A stretch of DNA of 49,803 nucleotides from Planctomycetia bacterium. Its GTDB lineage: Bacteria > Planctomycetota > Planctomycetia > Pirellulales > UBA1268. The notes below the pieces were generated by a model that saw nothing but the letters and a program-made list of their open reading frames with translations, had not been told where the DNA came from and did no database searches. The DNA lies in NCBI GenBank assembly GCA_026401035.1, contig JAPLNR010000006.1, positions 1-49,803 on the forward strand, in the 5' to 3' direction. The position numbers were made by a program, and so were the translations under genes. Below are positions 16,414-24,696 of the stretch, piece after piece; the first letter of the stretch is position 1, and each line of letters begins with the position of its first letter.

Positions 16414-18027
16414 CTACTTACGGGGTTTCTTTGCCGCGCCGGCGGTGCGCAACTGCACGGAGTGCGTTTTCATATAGTCGGCGCGGCGCTGATTGATGGC
16501 GCTGGAATGGGCCGCGGTTTTCTCACGCAACTCGGCCAGGATGGCGGTGTGCGTCGGATCGGTGGCAAGGTTGCGATGCTCAGAGGGATCGGCCTCGAGA
16601 TCGAAAAGCATCTCGAACTCGGGGTCTCGACCTCGGAAATCGACGTCTGTTTCCTTGAAGTTCATCACGCCGTCATACATCCGAATGTATTTCCAGCGAC
16701 TCGTCCGCATGCCTTCCTGAAAAGGATTGTCCCGCATGGTGAACAGGCTCTCGAGGAAGAGCTCATCGCGCCAGGAGGTCTCTTTGCCTTCCACGAGCGG
16801 ACGCAGACTGTGCCCCTCCATTTCCGCGGGAGCCTCGATGCCGGCGTAGTCGAGAATGGTGCGGGTGTAGTCGAGGCTGGAGACGATCTGATCGAGCTGG
16901 CGACCGCGCAGCGCCTGCGGGGTTCGCGGATCGTGGATGATGCAGGGGATCTTCGTCGCGAGGTCGAGCAGCAAGCCTTTTCCACCCATCCCATATTCGC
17001 CCATCAGCAGGCCGTGGTCGCTGCCGAAGAGGATGATGGTGTTTTGATCGAGGCCGCGTCTCTTCAGATCCGCAAGCAGGCCGCCGATCACGTGATCCAG
17101 GCCGGTGATCGTCTGGTAGTAGCGGACGTGATGCTCGCGGCAGGTCGAGAGATCGTAGTTGTAGCTGTAGGTTTGCCGCCGTCCCTTGTCCTGGTCCATC
17201 ATGAACTTCGGGATGAAGCGGTAGGGGTCGGTGCAGGTATCGGCCGGCAAGGAGATGTCGAGATCGCGATAGAGGGTGTCGTAGAAAGGGCTGCCTTTGA
17301 GCTTGGGGTTCTCGTTGGCCGGGCGAGTCATCCGAGGCCACGTGGGATAGGCGGTGAACATGGATGTCGTTTGCGAGCCATGCGGCACATTGAAACTGAC
17401 CGAGAGGCAGAACGGCTTCTCTTTCGGCGCGGTGTCGAGGAACTGGGCCATTCCCTCGCCCATGATGAACGTGACGACGTTTTCCTTGGCGCCGTGATAG
17501 GGCGTGGTGCTGGGTGAGTCATCGTCCTTGGGCAGAAACTTGGTCCAGCCATCGTGCCCATACCAAAAGTCAAACTTGTCCTGCGACCGGCCTTTGAAGG
17601 TGTAGTACTCAACGCCAAACTTACCGATGAAGCCCGTGTGGTACCCGGCTTTGCGGAGCAGGGCGGGATAGGTCTGCTCCCACTGCGCATCAGTGAGGGC
17701 ATACGACGAACTGAAGCCCACGCCATGCACCCGCTCCGGCATCCCGGTGAAATAAGACACCCGGCTCGGCGCACACACCGGCGTGGCGATGTAAGCGTTT
17801 GTAAAACGCACCGAATCGCGCATCAGCGCATCGAGGTTGGGTGTTTTTACAGAGGGATACCCCATGGCGCCGAGCGTGTTGTCTCGCTGGTCGTCGGTGA
17901 GGAGGAAGATGATGTTCGGCCGGGGTGAGGATTCCGCGGCGTCGGCGACACGGGCAGCGGCCAGCAGTGCCAGCGGTACTGCTGAAAGCCAGCAGGAGCG
18001 AAGGCAGGTTTTCATGTTTCGGTCCAT
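16414..18027 (-). CDS. Secreted sulfatase (CAPSR type)
   Basis: About 537 residues with a signal peptide, PNIIFLLTDDQRDNTLGAMG, formylglycine site CAPSR (C85), the FIGKFGVEYY segment in place of the common GKWHLG, and DHGLLMGEYGMGGK as the second metal-binding region. This pattern is close to choline-sulfatase/iduronate-sulfatase-like S1 enzymes. The ATG at 18027 is preferred over the frame's longer extension, which runs through the promoter motif; 18015 is also possible. Promoter motif copy (ii) ends 24 bases before the start. It hydrolyses sulfate esters after Cys-to-formylglycine conversion; substrate not predictable. Single-gene unit. Confidence 0.93.
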   Translation of the reverse strand: MDRNMKTCLRSCWLSAVPLALLAAARVADAAESSPRPNIIFLLTDDQRDNTLGAMGYPSVKTPNLDALMRDSVRFTNAYIATPVCAPSRVSYFTGMPERVHGVGFSSSYALTDAQWEQTYPALLRKAGYHTGFIGKFGVEYYTFKGRSQDKFDFWYGHDGWTKFLPKDDDSPSTTPYHGAKENVVTFIMGEGMAQFLDTAPKEKPFCLSVSFNVPHGSQTTSMFTAYPTWPRMTRPANENPKLKGSPFYDTLYRDLDISLPADTCTDPYRFIPKFMMDQDKGRRQTYSYNYDLSTCREHHVRYYQTITGLDHVIGGLLADLKRRGLDQNTIILFGSDHGLLMGEYGMGGKGLLLDLATKIPCIIHDPRTPQALRGRQLDQIVSSLDYTRTILDYAGIEAPAEMEGHSLRPLVEGKETSWRDELFLESLFTMRDNPFQEGMRTSRWKYIRMYDGVMNFKETDVDFRGRDPEFEMLFDLEADPSEHRNLATDPTHTAILAELREKTAAHSSAINQRRADYMKTHSVQLRTAGAAKKPRK

Positions 18028-18050
18028 CCGGGATTTCCGTGGCCACAACC

Positions 18051-18080
18051 TACTATGCCGATAATCGACCGGATTGGACC
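18051..18080 (-). promoter_or_regulatory. Shared promoter motif, copy (ii): upstream of the 18027 sulfatase
   Basis: Minus strand G-GTCCAATCCG-N9-CGGCATAGT-A. It ends 24 bases before the sulfatase start. Upstream it shares a further stretch with copy (iii), up to an inverted repeat CGGGT-TC-ACCCG at 18103-18114. Confidence 0.72.
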
Positions 18081-18102
18081 TCAAATGCGGGGTCGTCTGT
18101 TT

Positions 18103-18114
18103 CGGGTTCACCCG
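18103..18114. repeat. Short inverted repeat upstream of promoter copy (ii)
   Basis: CGGGT-TC-ACCCG, a perfect 5-base inverted repeat with a 2-base centre, lies 22 bases upstream of promoter copy (ii). An identical one lies 22 bases upstream of copy (iii) at 20755-20766. It may be a regulator site or only part of a duplicated promoter cassette. Confidence 0.4.
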
Positions 18115-18181
18115 CGTCTGAACGGCGGGTTATTCGGCGCACAACTGCAGTCCCCGGCGTCCGGGTGCCTGTTCCGGGCCC

Positions 18182-19138
18182 TTACGGCCGCGGGGCCGCC
18201 CAGCGCGCGGCATTCTCGATCACCGTGAGATTCTCGGGCTGGCGGTAGACCGGATAGGTCTCGTGGCCAGGGCGAAAATAGAACACGCGGCCTTTGCCCA
18301 CGTTCCAGGTACAGCCGCTTCGAAACCGCTCGCCCTTGTCCCACCGTTCCTCGAAGACGACGGCATCCGGTGCGGGAACATGAAATGGTTCGTCATACAT
18401 TTCAGTCTTCGGGATGTCCCATTGAGCCGGCAGCCCCTTGGCGATCGGGTGCTCGGACAAGAGAGTACGGACATGACTCGGCTCGCCGTCGGCTCGCCAC
18501 GCTGGAAACACGCACGCCGGCGGCGTGAGCTTCCAGACCGCGCCTGCGTTTTCGAGCGCCGGAGTCAACTTTGCATCGCGCTTCACCTTGGCTCGCTTCA
18601 AGGGCATGCTGAAGTCGAAGACCGCCTCCGCACGCTCGGCCTCCGGCACCTGGTTGCGGGCGTCGGCTTTCGCCCGCTCGTGCATCAGCCGCATGAACGG
18701 CTGGGCGAAGTGCGACGAATGCAACGCGATCAAGCCGAGCCTACCATCGAGGACGCGCTGTACGACATCGTCGACGCGATCTTCTTTGACATCGCCATGC
18801 CGGCGGTGGCTCCACCACACGATGACGTCGGTCGCATCGAGCGTGGCCGGGTCGAGCCCTTGGCCTGGCATGTCGAGATGGACCGAGATCGCCCGTATGT
18901 TTTGGCAGCTATTGAGATAGTCAGCGATCGCGTTTCCCAGAAACGTCGGATAGGCCTCCGCCTGCTCAGGTTGCTGCTCGTCCCACACGAGCACTCGCAC
19001 AGTTCTGGCCTCCTCGGCAATCCCAATGGACGACCAAAGCACCATCACGGCTGGAAGGATCACGCCGAGGATTTTCATCATCGCCGCAGCCGGCAGGAGC
19101 ATGAGCCAAAACCAGCGCGCTTTCCGAGTGAGTTTCAT
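18182..19138 (-). CDS. ThuA-like (trehalose utilisation domain) secreted protein
   Basis: 318 residues. An N-terminal hydrophobic stretch (about 10-42) is followed by RTVRVLVWDEQQPEQAEAYP and DVIVWWSHRRHGDVKEDRVD, then LIALHSSHFAQPFMRLM. This is the ThuA/class I glutamine-amidotransferase-like fold. The C-terminal half has FEERWDKGERFRSGCTWNVG and GRVFYFRPGHETYPVY, typical of planctomycete ThuA proteins. The start overlaps the stop of the upstream sulfatase by ATGA (19135-19138), so the two are coupled. ThuA proteins are linked to sugar and sugar-acid metabolism, but the reaction is not established. Its last 313 bases are duplicated at 22522-22834. Confidence 0.9.
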   Translation of the reverse strand: MKLTRKARWFWLMLLPAAAMMKILGVILPAVMVLWSSIGIAEEARTVRVLVWDEQQPEQAEAYPTFLGNAIADYLNSCQNIRAISVHLDMPGQGLDPATLDATDVIVWWSHRRHGDVKEDRVDDVVQRVLDGRLGLIALHSSHFAQPFMRLMHERAKADARNQVPEAERAEAVFDFSMPLKRAKVKRDAKLTPALENAGAVWKLTPPACVFPAWRADGEPSHVRTLLSEHPIAKGLPAQWDIPKTEMYDEPFHVPAPDAVVFEERWDKGERFRSGCTWNVGKGRVFYFRPGHETYPVYRQPENLTVIENAARWAAPRP

Positions 19139-20616
19139 CGTTTCGCCTTCGGCGTTTTCGTTCTTGGCGACCGAAGCTGGACATCCGACGGGCCGAACGG
19201 GTGGCGTTGATCCCAAGTCATCCAAAACTTCAAGCCCGGGGAACAATCGGGGCCGTCTTCGCCCAACTCTCTGCCGGCTTCGCGGGCGTGCGCGATCATC
19301 CCGGAAACCCGCTCCGCTTGGGCAGGGTCGCCGGCCAGGTTGCGCTGCTCGAACGGGTCGTCCTTGATGTGGAACAGTTGCGTGTACCGCGCCTGCGTGC
19401 CGGTGACGTTGTAGAGGATCAACTTGTATTCCTCGTCTCGGTAGGCGCGGCTTTCCGTCGTGTACGCAGTGTACACCGCCTGCCGGTGGGGCTTGGCGGC
19501 ATCGGTAATCGAGGCTGCGAAACTTTTTGTTTCCACCGTCGGGGGAATCGGGGTGCCGGCCCACTCGCACATCGTCGGGAACAAATCCGAAAGATAAACG
19601 TACGTGTCCCGCACCTGTCCTGCCGGCATGCCCGGGCCGCGGATGATGAGGGGCACTTTGTTGTCGTGGTCGTAAATGCTCTGTTTGTGGATGAGACCGT
19701 GGTCGCCGTGGGAATGGCCGTTGTCGGAGGTGAAAACAACGATCGTGTTCCTGGCCGCTCCGGTGCGGTCGAGTTCGTCGAGAATGCGCCCAACCGCCGT
19801 GTCGAACGTCGTCACGAGTGCGTAGTAATGGGCCAGCATGTCCCGGTACTGCTCGGCTTGGAGGGGCGTGCGGAATTTGCCGGGCTCGAGGCCGGGCACG
19901 TCGTAGGTGCGGCAGTTGGTGTCAATCAGGTTGAACCCGGCCAACGCGGCGTGGTTCGTCGCGACGTTGGGCGGCAATGGCGGGCGCTTGTCACCGGCGT
20001 AGCGGGCGAGGTCGGCGGGGTTCGGGATGACCGGGTCGTGCGGCACGGCCGGCGCGAGACAAATGAAGAACGGGCGTTGGCCGCGCTTCGGGTCGCGGAG
20101 GAATTCGATGGTCTTGTCGGCATACTCGTCGCTTTGTTTCCACGTCCAAGGTTTCTTTGAAAACCCCGGATAGAAATACGAGTAATCGAACGCGCGGTTC
20201 GCGGGCCGGTAGTCGTTGCCGTCTTTGCTGTAGTTAAACGTCTCGTAGCCGGCGGCCTTGAGAACCGTAGGCATGACGGGCACGGACGGCTGGTTGCCAT
20301 TTGCCCGGATGTCCGCGGGCAAATGGTACAGGCTGCGCCCGGACATCAACATCGTCCGGCTGGGCATGCAGACAGCGGGGCTGTTGCTGCCCATGATGAA
20401 ACAGTTGCGGAACGCCACGCCGTGGTTCACCAGCCGGTCAATGTTGGGCGTCTGGATGTGCGGGTTGCCCAACGCACCGATGCAGTCCGCGCGCAGGTCG
20501 TCGGCCAGAATCAAGACGATGTTCGGCTTGGCCGGCTCTGCCTGCGCTGCTGAGCCCCACAGCAACGCGACAAACGCGACCGCCGCCGTGAATCGTAGGT
20601 TGTGGTGTTTCATCAT
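19135..20616 (-). CDS. Secreted sulfatase (CMPSR type)
   Basis: About 493 residues: signal peptide cut near AQA, PNIVLILADDLRADCIGALG, formylglycine site CMPSR (C83), FTSDNGHSHGDHGLIHKQSI (metal-binding Asp/Asn and His) and ELGEDGPD near the end. It is similar to choline-sulfatase/iduronate-2-sulfatase-like enzymes. The ATG pair at 20616/20613 has GGAAGG upstream. Promoter motif copy (iii) ends 87 bases upstream, leaving a longer leader than the other units. First gene of a two-gene operon with the ThuA-like gene, which suggests the desulfated sugar product is handled by the ThuA partner. Substrate unknown. Confidence 0.93.
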   Translation of the reverse strand: MMKHHNLRFTAAVAFVALLWGSAAQAEPAKPNIVLILADDLRADCIGALGNPHIQTPNIDRLVNHGVAFRNCFIMGSNSPAVCMPSRTMLMSGRSLYHLPADIRANGNQPSVPVMPTVLKAAGYETFNYSKDGNDYRPANRAFDYSYFYPGFSKKPWTWKQSDEYADKTIEFLRDPKRGQRPFFICLAPAVPHDPVIPNPADLARYAGDKRPPLPPNVATNHAALAGFNLIDTNCRTYDVPGLEPGKFRTPLQAEQYRDMLAHYYALVTTFDTAVGRILDELDRTGAARNTIVVFTSDNGHSHGDHGLIHKQSIYDHDNKVPLIIRGPGMPAGQVRDTYVYLSDLFPTMCEWAGTPIPPTVETKSFAASITDAAKPHRQAVYTAYTTESRAYRDEEYKLILYNVTGTQARYTQLFHIKDDPFEQRNLAGDPAQAERVSGMIAHAREAGRELGEDGPDCSPGLKFWMTWDQRHPFGPSDVQLRSPRTKTPKAKR

Positions 20617-20702
20617 GAGGACCTTCCGGTGGCTATCGCGTGGAACCACGATGTGGGTTGGGCTTTGATCGCCGGGATATTCCTGGAACGAGGTCACAGC
20701 AC

Positions 20703-20732
20703 AACTATGCCGGTGACCTGCCGGATTGGACC
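20703..20732 (-). promoter_or_regulatory. Shared promoter motif, copy (iii): upstream of the sulfatase-thuA operon
   Basis: Minus strand G-GTCCAATCCG-N9-CGGCATAGT-T. The conserved stretch shared with copy (ii) continues upstream for about 35 bases and reaches into the last codons of abiEii, including the inverted repeat at 20755-20766. Copies (i) and (iii) also share GTGACC and TTCCAGGAA downstream of the motif. Confidence 0.72.
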
Positions 20733-20754
20733 TCGAATGCGGGGTCCTCTGGTT

Positions 20755-20766
20755 CGGGTTCACCCG
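20755..20766. repeat. Short inverted repeat upstream of promoter copy (iii)
   Basis: CGGGT-TC-ACCCG, identical to the one at 18103-18114 and at the same distance from its promoter copy. The abiEii stop codon (20760-20762) lies inside it. Confidence 0.4.
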
Positions 20767-21719
20767 CCGAGGGACGCCGCGACCCACTCCCGCAACGTCC
20801 GACAGGCTTCGTCGAGCGGGAGCCGCGGCCCCCAGAACATCGGGGCGATCCGGGCATACGCCTGCGCGACGGCAGCGCGCTTCGCCGGGTTATCGAGCAC
20901 CAGCGATGGGTCATCGGCACTCGGCAGCGCAGCGACGTCGTTCTGCGCGAGCATGTCGTTGGCGAGTGCTCGCGCGGGGATCTCAGACGGAGGCAGCGTG
21001 TCGATCGCCCGCACGATTCGGGCTGCGTCCTCGTAGTGCCGCACGAAGCCGTCGGCCTCGATCGTCTCGCGGCCATACCGTCGTGACAGCGCGTCGAGCT
21101 TCTCGAGCAGCGTCACCAGCGGGTGCACGCACCGCACGGCGAGGGGACGGTTGTCGATGAACTCGCCAATCATCCCGACGCGGTCGAGGTGCTGGTGGAC
21201 GAACGAGGTGACCGGCCGCTCGAAGAACGGAACCACTCGCGCGCGCCCGACCTCGTAGCGCACCGAGGGGCTCATCGCGCTGGGGAGGTTCGCCGCAAAC
21301 ACCCCGGGATAGCGGCCGAGATAGTCGGCGCCACGCGCATACTTGTCCTCACGCGTCAGGTCACGCTCCGCTGGAACCGCTGGTAGCGCGAACGCCTCGG
21401 CAAGCGCGTGGTAAAACGCCTGGCGCTGCTTGACCGGGCCTTGGTTCAGGCTCGTCCAGCTAGAAACGTCGGGGAGCGCCGCGACGCGTCCGCGCTCCAC
21501 CATCAGGTCGAGGTCTTCTGAGAAGCGCTCGATGATCCCGAATCCCTTCGACAGGCTGGTGCCGCCCTTCAGCCAGAGGTCGAGCCCGGTCTCGTGGAGT
21601 GCCCAGATCGCGTGCGTGATCCAGTAGTCCTTCTCGACCAGGGCGGGGGCGATCCCGGTCTGGTCGGCGACCTGCGTCAGCAATGACGCGAAGCCGGATT
21701 CATCGTGCACGAAGTTCAT
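20760..21719 (-). CDS. abiEii: AbiEii-type nucleotidyltransferase toxin
   Basis: 319 residues. The nucleotidyltransferase core is clear: WLKGGTSLSKGFGIIERFSE followed by DLDL, giving the GGTxxS motif and catalytic aspartates; VEKDYWITHAIWAL upstream is typical of AbiEii/AbiGii toxins (PF08843). Such toxins modify tRNA or other targets with nucleotides and act in phage defence by abortive infection. It overlaps the upstream AbiEi-like gene by ATGA (21716-21719). Length is normal. Its 3' end runs into the promoter cassette of the next sulfatase operon, suggesting insertion just beside it. The family call is firm; the defence role is inferred. Confidence 0.9.
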   Translation of the reverse strand: MNFVHDESGFASLLTQVADQTGIAPALVEKDYWITHAIWALHETGLDLWLKGGTSLSKGFGIIERFSEDLDLMVERGRVAALPDVSSWTSLNQGPVKQRQAFYHALAEAFALPAVPAERDLTREDKYARGADYLGRYPGVFAANLPSAMSPSVRYEVGRARVVPFFERPVTSFVHQHLDRVGMIGEFIDNRPLAVRCVHPLVTLLEKLDALSRRYGRETIEADGFVRHYEDAARIVRAIDTLPPSEIPARALANDMLAQNDVAALPSADDPSLVLDNPAKRAAVAQAYARIAPMFWGPRLPLDEACRTLREWVAASLGG

Positions 21720-22306
21720 GTGGCACTCGCCGCGGTCTCGTGGAGGGCGTCGTCGACCACGGCCAGCGTCGCCTTCGTTCCGTAGGTCTCGGCCATCTCA
21801 CGCAATCGCGCGCGATCCCACCGGCCGCTCCGCAGCGTAGCGACGAGCCCCTCGCGGAGACCGCTAAGCCCGACGCCGGCCATGTCGTGGTGCTGGAGCA
21901 GATCGACGATGAACCACTCGGCGGTGGGCTTCACAGGGAAGTACACCCGCCGCAGCAGAAAGCGACGGCCGCCGAGCTGAAACTCGCCGCTCCGCCGTGT
22001 GTTGTAGACCAGTACCACCGCGAACATCGCCGTGGACCCCAAGCCGAGCGCATTCCAGTAGGGCGGGCCAGTCACGAGGAAGGGCTCGCCGCCGAGAAAC
22101 GCCCGCAAGAGCTCCTCGTCGGACGCGGGCGCGGGGCCGAAGCGAGTGGGCCGCGGTGCGTAGTAGAGTCCATGAGCGGCCTCGCGGAGTTTGCCCTCGT
22201 CGACGAGTCGCCGCGCGAGCCGGGTGGGATTCGCGCTCCACGGCCGCAGGTCGCGCGTGCGGTAGGCGCGGCCGGGCTCGAACTCGGGCTGGTGGGGCGT
22301 TTTCAT
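21716..22306 (-). CDS. abiEi: AbiEi-like antitoxin / transcriptional repressor
   Basis: 196 residues. The N-terminal part (YRTRDLRPWSANPTRLARRL, EGKLREAAHGLYYAPRPTRF) is the winged-helix region of AbiEi-type antitoxins. The rest (LLRAFLGGEPFLVTGPPYWN, RRVYFPVKPTAEWFIVDLLQ) is the antitoxin domain. In AbiE systems it represses its own promoter and counters the toxin at the cellular level (type IV). It precedes and overlaps the toxin gene, the usual order. A short inverted repeat lies 10-21 bases before its start codon. Start ATG at 22306; no strong ribosome-binding site is visible. Confidence 0.84.
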   Translation of the reverse strand: MKTPHQPEFEPGRAYRTRDLRPWSANPTRLARRLVDEGKLREAAHGLYYAPRPTRFGPAPASDEELLRAFLGGEPFLVTGPPYWNALGLGSTAMFAVVLVYNTRRSGEFQLGGRRFLLRRVYFPVKPTAEWFIVDLLQHHDMAGVGLSGLREGLVATLRSGRWDRARLREMAETYGTKATLAVVDDALHETAASAT

Positions 22307-22315
22307 AGAGAGTTA

Positions 22316-22327
22316 GTAGAAATCTAC
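22316..22327. promoter_or_regulatory. Possible AbiEi operator (inverted repeat)
   Basis: GTAGA-AA-TCTAC, a perfect 5-base inverted repeat centred about 16 bases before the abiEi start. AbiEi proteins bind inverted repeats in their own promoter, so the position fits autoregulation. Only one copy is seen and the arms are short. Confidence 0.4.
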
Positions 22328-22400
22328 CGGAGAAAACATACGCTGCCGTGTGGCTGAAGGCAAGGCGGCCACCCCGACCGCAGCCGAGGCCCTTCAAAAA

Positions 22401-22510
22401 TCAGCCCGGCAGGCTCTGCCCGGTCCGCTCCTGGGCCGCCCCGAGCAGCCGCTTCGCGGCATCGATCTGGTAGCCGAGCGTGAGGTAGGTATGGCCGTTG
22501 CGCCCCGTTC
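22401..22510 (-). pseudogene. Possible 3' remnant of an unidentified gene
   Basis: Between abiEi and the ThuA copy the minus strand can be read NGHTYLTLGYQIDAAKRLLG followed by AAQERTGQSLPG and a stop at 22401. It looks protein-like (helical, normal codon use) but has no start codon and I do not recognise the family. It may be a gene tail carried in with the ThuA fragment. Confidence 0.3.
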
Positions 22511-22521
22511 AAAAATATCGA

Positions 22522-22834
22522 CCTTACGGCCGCGGGGCCGCCCAGCGGGCGGCATTCTCGATCACCGTGAGATTCTCGGGCTGGCGGTAGATCGGATAGG
22601 TCTCGTGGCCAGGGCGAAAATAGAACACGCGGCCTTTGCCCACGTTCCAGGTGCAGCCGCTTCGAAACCGCTCGCCCTTGTCCCACCGTTCCTCGAAGAC
22701 GACGGCATCCGGTGCGGGAACATGAAATGGTTCGTCATACATTTCAGTCTTCGGGATGTCCCATTGAGCCGGCAGCCCATTGGCGATCGGGTGCTCGGGC
22801 AAGACAGTACGGGCATAACTCGGCTCGCCGTCGG
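22522..22834 (-). pseudogene. Duplicated 3' fragment of the ThuA-like gene
   Basis: 313 bases nearly identical to 18180-18492, constant offset 4,342, covering the last 92 codons of the ThuA-like gene including its stop. The copy keeps an open frame (KGERFRSGCTWNVGKGRVFY and on) but lacks the ThuA core and any signal peptide. Few substitutions suggest a recent event. After the match ends, the next 19 bases resemble the ThuA gene at about 18806, so an internal deletion is possible. It lies beside the AbiE pair. Confidence 0.9.
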
Positions 22835-23059
22835 TGGCTCCACCAAACGATTCGTCATCGTTGAAACCTTGTGGAGTCTGTCGAGCGCGTTTTTACCGCA
22901 GGTCCACAAACATGACCTTGAAAACAAGCCCTTCAACGGGTGGTTGGCATTCTCGAACGGCTGGAGCCCGGCGGGGAGTATAGTCGGTCCAGATCAGCAA
23001 CGATCACTTCGTTGACGTGCTGGTGTTTGTGTTCGGTTCGATACCCGAAAGGACGAATC
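22835..23059 (+). other. Intergenic region before the 23060 sulfatase
   Basis: About 225 bases with no recognised gene. A TATAGT sequence (22981-22986) could be a -10 element for the sulfatase, which starts about 75 bases downstream, but no convincing -35 box and no copy of the shared promoter motif is present. Confidence 0.3.
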
Positions 23060-24667
23060 ATGGTCCGCGCTGCTTGGGGAATCTTGCTCGGCTGCGTTTG
23101 GTCGGTGCCGCTGATAGCTGCCGAACGTCCCAACGTCGTCATGATTTTGGCCGACGACATGGGGTTTGCGGATCTGGGGTGCTATGGCGGGGAAATCGAG
23201 ACGCCGCACTTGGACCAGCTGGCGGCCGGTGGCCTGCGGTTTACACAGTTCTATAACACGGCTCGCTGCTGCCCCACCCGTGCCGCCCTTTTGACAGGCT
23301 TGTACTCGCATCAAGCGGGTATTGGCCACATGACGGGTGATGATGGGATTCCCGCCTACCGGGGATACTTGAATCAGCGCTGCGTGACGATTGCCGAAGC
23401 GGTTCGTCCCACGGGTTACGCGACATGTGCGGTTGGCAAGTGGCACGTCGGGTCGGCGCCCGGGCATTGGCCGCTGGACCGCGGGTTCGATCGGTTCTGG
23501 GGAACGCCGTCTGGCGGAGGTGTCTATTTCAAAGACACCCTGCAGCTTCGCAAGGAAATCTTCTTTACCAGCGGCAACCAGCGAATCGAACCTCCCGACG
23601 ATCTCTATGTGACCGACACCTTCACCGATCACGCTTTGGAATTCATCGAGGAAGCGGTCACACAGACGCAACGGCCTTTCTTTCTTTATCTTCCGCATAT
23701 CGCGCCGCACTGGCCATTGCAGGCGAAGGCTGCGGATATCGCCAAGTATGAAGGACGTTATCGGCTGGGGTGGGATGCGCTGCGGCAGGCTCGGTTGGAC
23801 AAGCAGGTTCGGTTGGGGATCGTGCCTGCTGGCACACAGCTCAGTCCGCGGGACGCGAAAGCCCGCGCGTGGGAAGAGGTTGGTACGCAGGAGCGGGAGG
23901 AATTGGCGCGGCGGATGAGCATCTACGCGGCGCAGATCGACTGCATTGATCAGAATGTAGGCAGACTAGTGGCGAAGTTAAAAGCGCTGGGGGTGCTGGA
24001 GAACACGTTGATCATGTTCTTGTCCGACAACGGATGTTCCGCGGAAGGAGGACCTGGGGGATTCAGTCGCGGAATCGACGGTGCGGAGATTGGTACAGGA
24101 CTTTCTTATGCCAGTGCGGGATTGGAGTGGGCCAATGCGTGCAACACACCCTATCGGCGATACAAGATCGACACGCATGAGGGCGGTATTCGCACGCCCC
24201 TGATCGTGCACTGGCCGACAGGAGTCGCGGCGCGAGGCCAGTTGAGGCAGGACATGGGACATGTGGTCGACCTCATGCCTACGATTTTGCAGGCGACCGG
24301 TACCCGCTATCCGCAAACACGGAATGAAAACGAACTTCTGCCGCTGGAAGGGATCAGTTTGCTACCAGCGTTTGCCGGAGAACCATTGCCGGAGCGCTGG
24401 CTCTTCTGGGAGCACGAAGGGAACAAAGCCGTGCGGCACGGCAACTGGAAGGCGGTGGCGAAGGGGACGCAACTGTGGCAGCTGTATGATCTCCAACACG
24501 ATTCGTTGGAACTGCACAATCTGGCGGAGCTGCAGCCACAGCGTCTCGCAGGCTTGGTCGAGGCGTGGACGGGGTGGGCGGAGCGGTGTGGCGTGTGGGA
24601 GTGGGACGATTTGCTGGCGCACCGTCAGCAGGCCACAACCCGGGGCAAGCGTCGCGCGACGGATTAG
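23060..24667 (+). CDS. Secreted arylsulfatase (CCPTR type)
   Basis: 535 residues: signal peptide ending near LIAAE, PNVVMILADDMGFADLGCYG, site CCPTR (C70), LTGLYSHQAGIGHM, CAVGKWHVGS, FLSDNGCSAEGGPGGFSRG and THEGGIRTPLIVHWP. This is the arylsulfatase A-like group (AtsA-type, CxPTR). The ATG at 23060 has AAAGGA upstream. The gene looks less GC-rich than the sulfatases upstream and lacks the shared promoter motif, so it may have a separate origin and control. The C-terminus is basic and arginine-rich. Substrate unknown. Confidence 0.93.
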   Translation: MVRAAWGILLGCVWSVPLIAAERPNVVMILADDMGFADLGCYGGEIETPHLDQLAAGGLRFTQFYNTARCCPTRAALLTGLYSHQAGIGHMTGDDGIPAYRGYLNQRCVTIAEAVRPTGYATCAVGKWHVGSAPGHWPLDRGFDRFWGTPSGGGVYFKDTLQLRKEIFFTSGNQRIEPPDDLYVTDTFTDHALEFIEEAVTQTQRPFFLYLPHIAPHWPLQAKAADIAKYEGRYRLGWDALRQARLDKQVRLGIVPAGTQLSPRDAKARAWEEVGTQEREELARRMSIYAAQIDCIDQNVGRLVAKLKALGVLENTLIMFLSDNGCSAEGGPGGFSRGIDGAEIGTGLSYASAGLEWANACNTPYRRYKIDTHEGGIRTPLIVHWPTGVAARGQLRQDMGHVVDLMPTILQATGTRYPQTRNENELLPLEGISLLPAFAGEPLPERWLFWEHEGNKAVRHGNWKAVAKGTQLWQLYDLQHDSLELHNLAELQPQRLAGLVEAWTGWAERCGVWEWDDLLAHRQQATTRGKRRATD

Positions 24668-24696
24668 ACAGATCTGGGGGCGATTCACGCCAGAAG

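Noticed and set aside
22815..22860. Internal deletion within the ThuA copy joining 18492 to about 18806
   Set aside because: The supporting match after the break is only about 18 of 19 bases; possible but too short to annotate.
22975..22995. Shared regulon motif upstream of the 23060 sulfatase
   Set aside because: TATAGT is present, but the GTCCAATCCG block is absent; it is not a copy of the motif.
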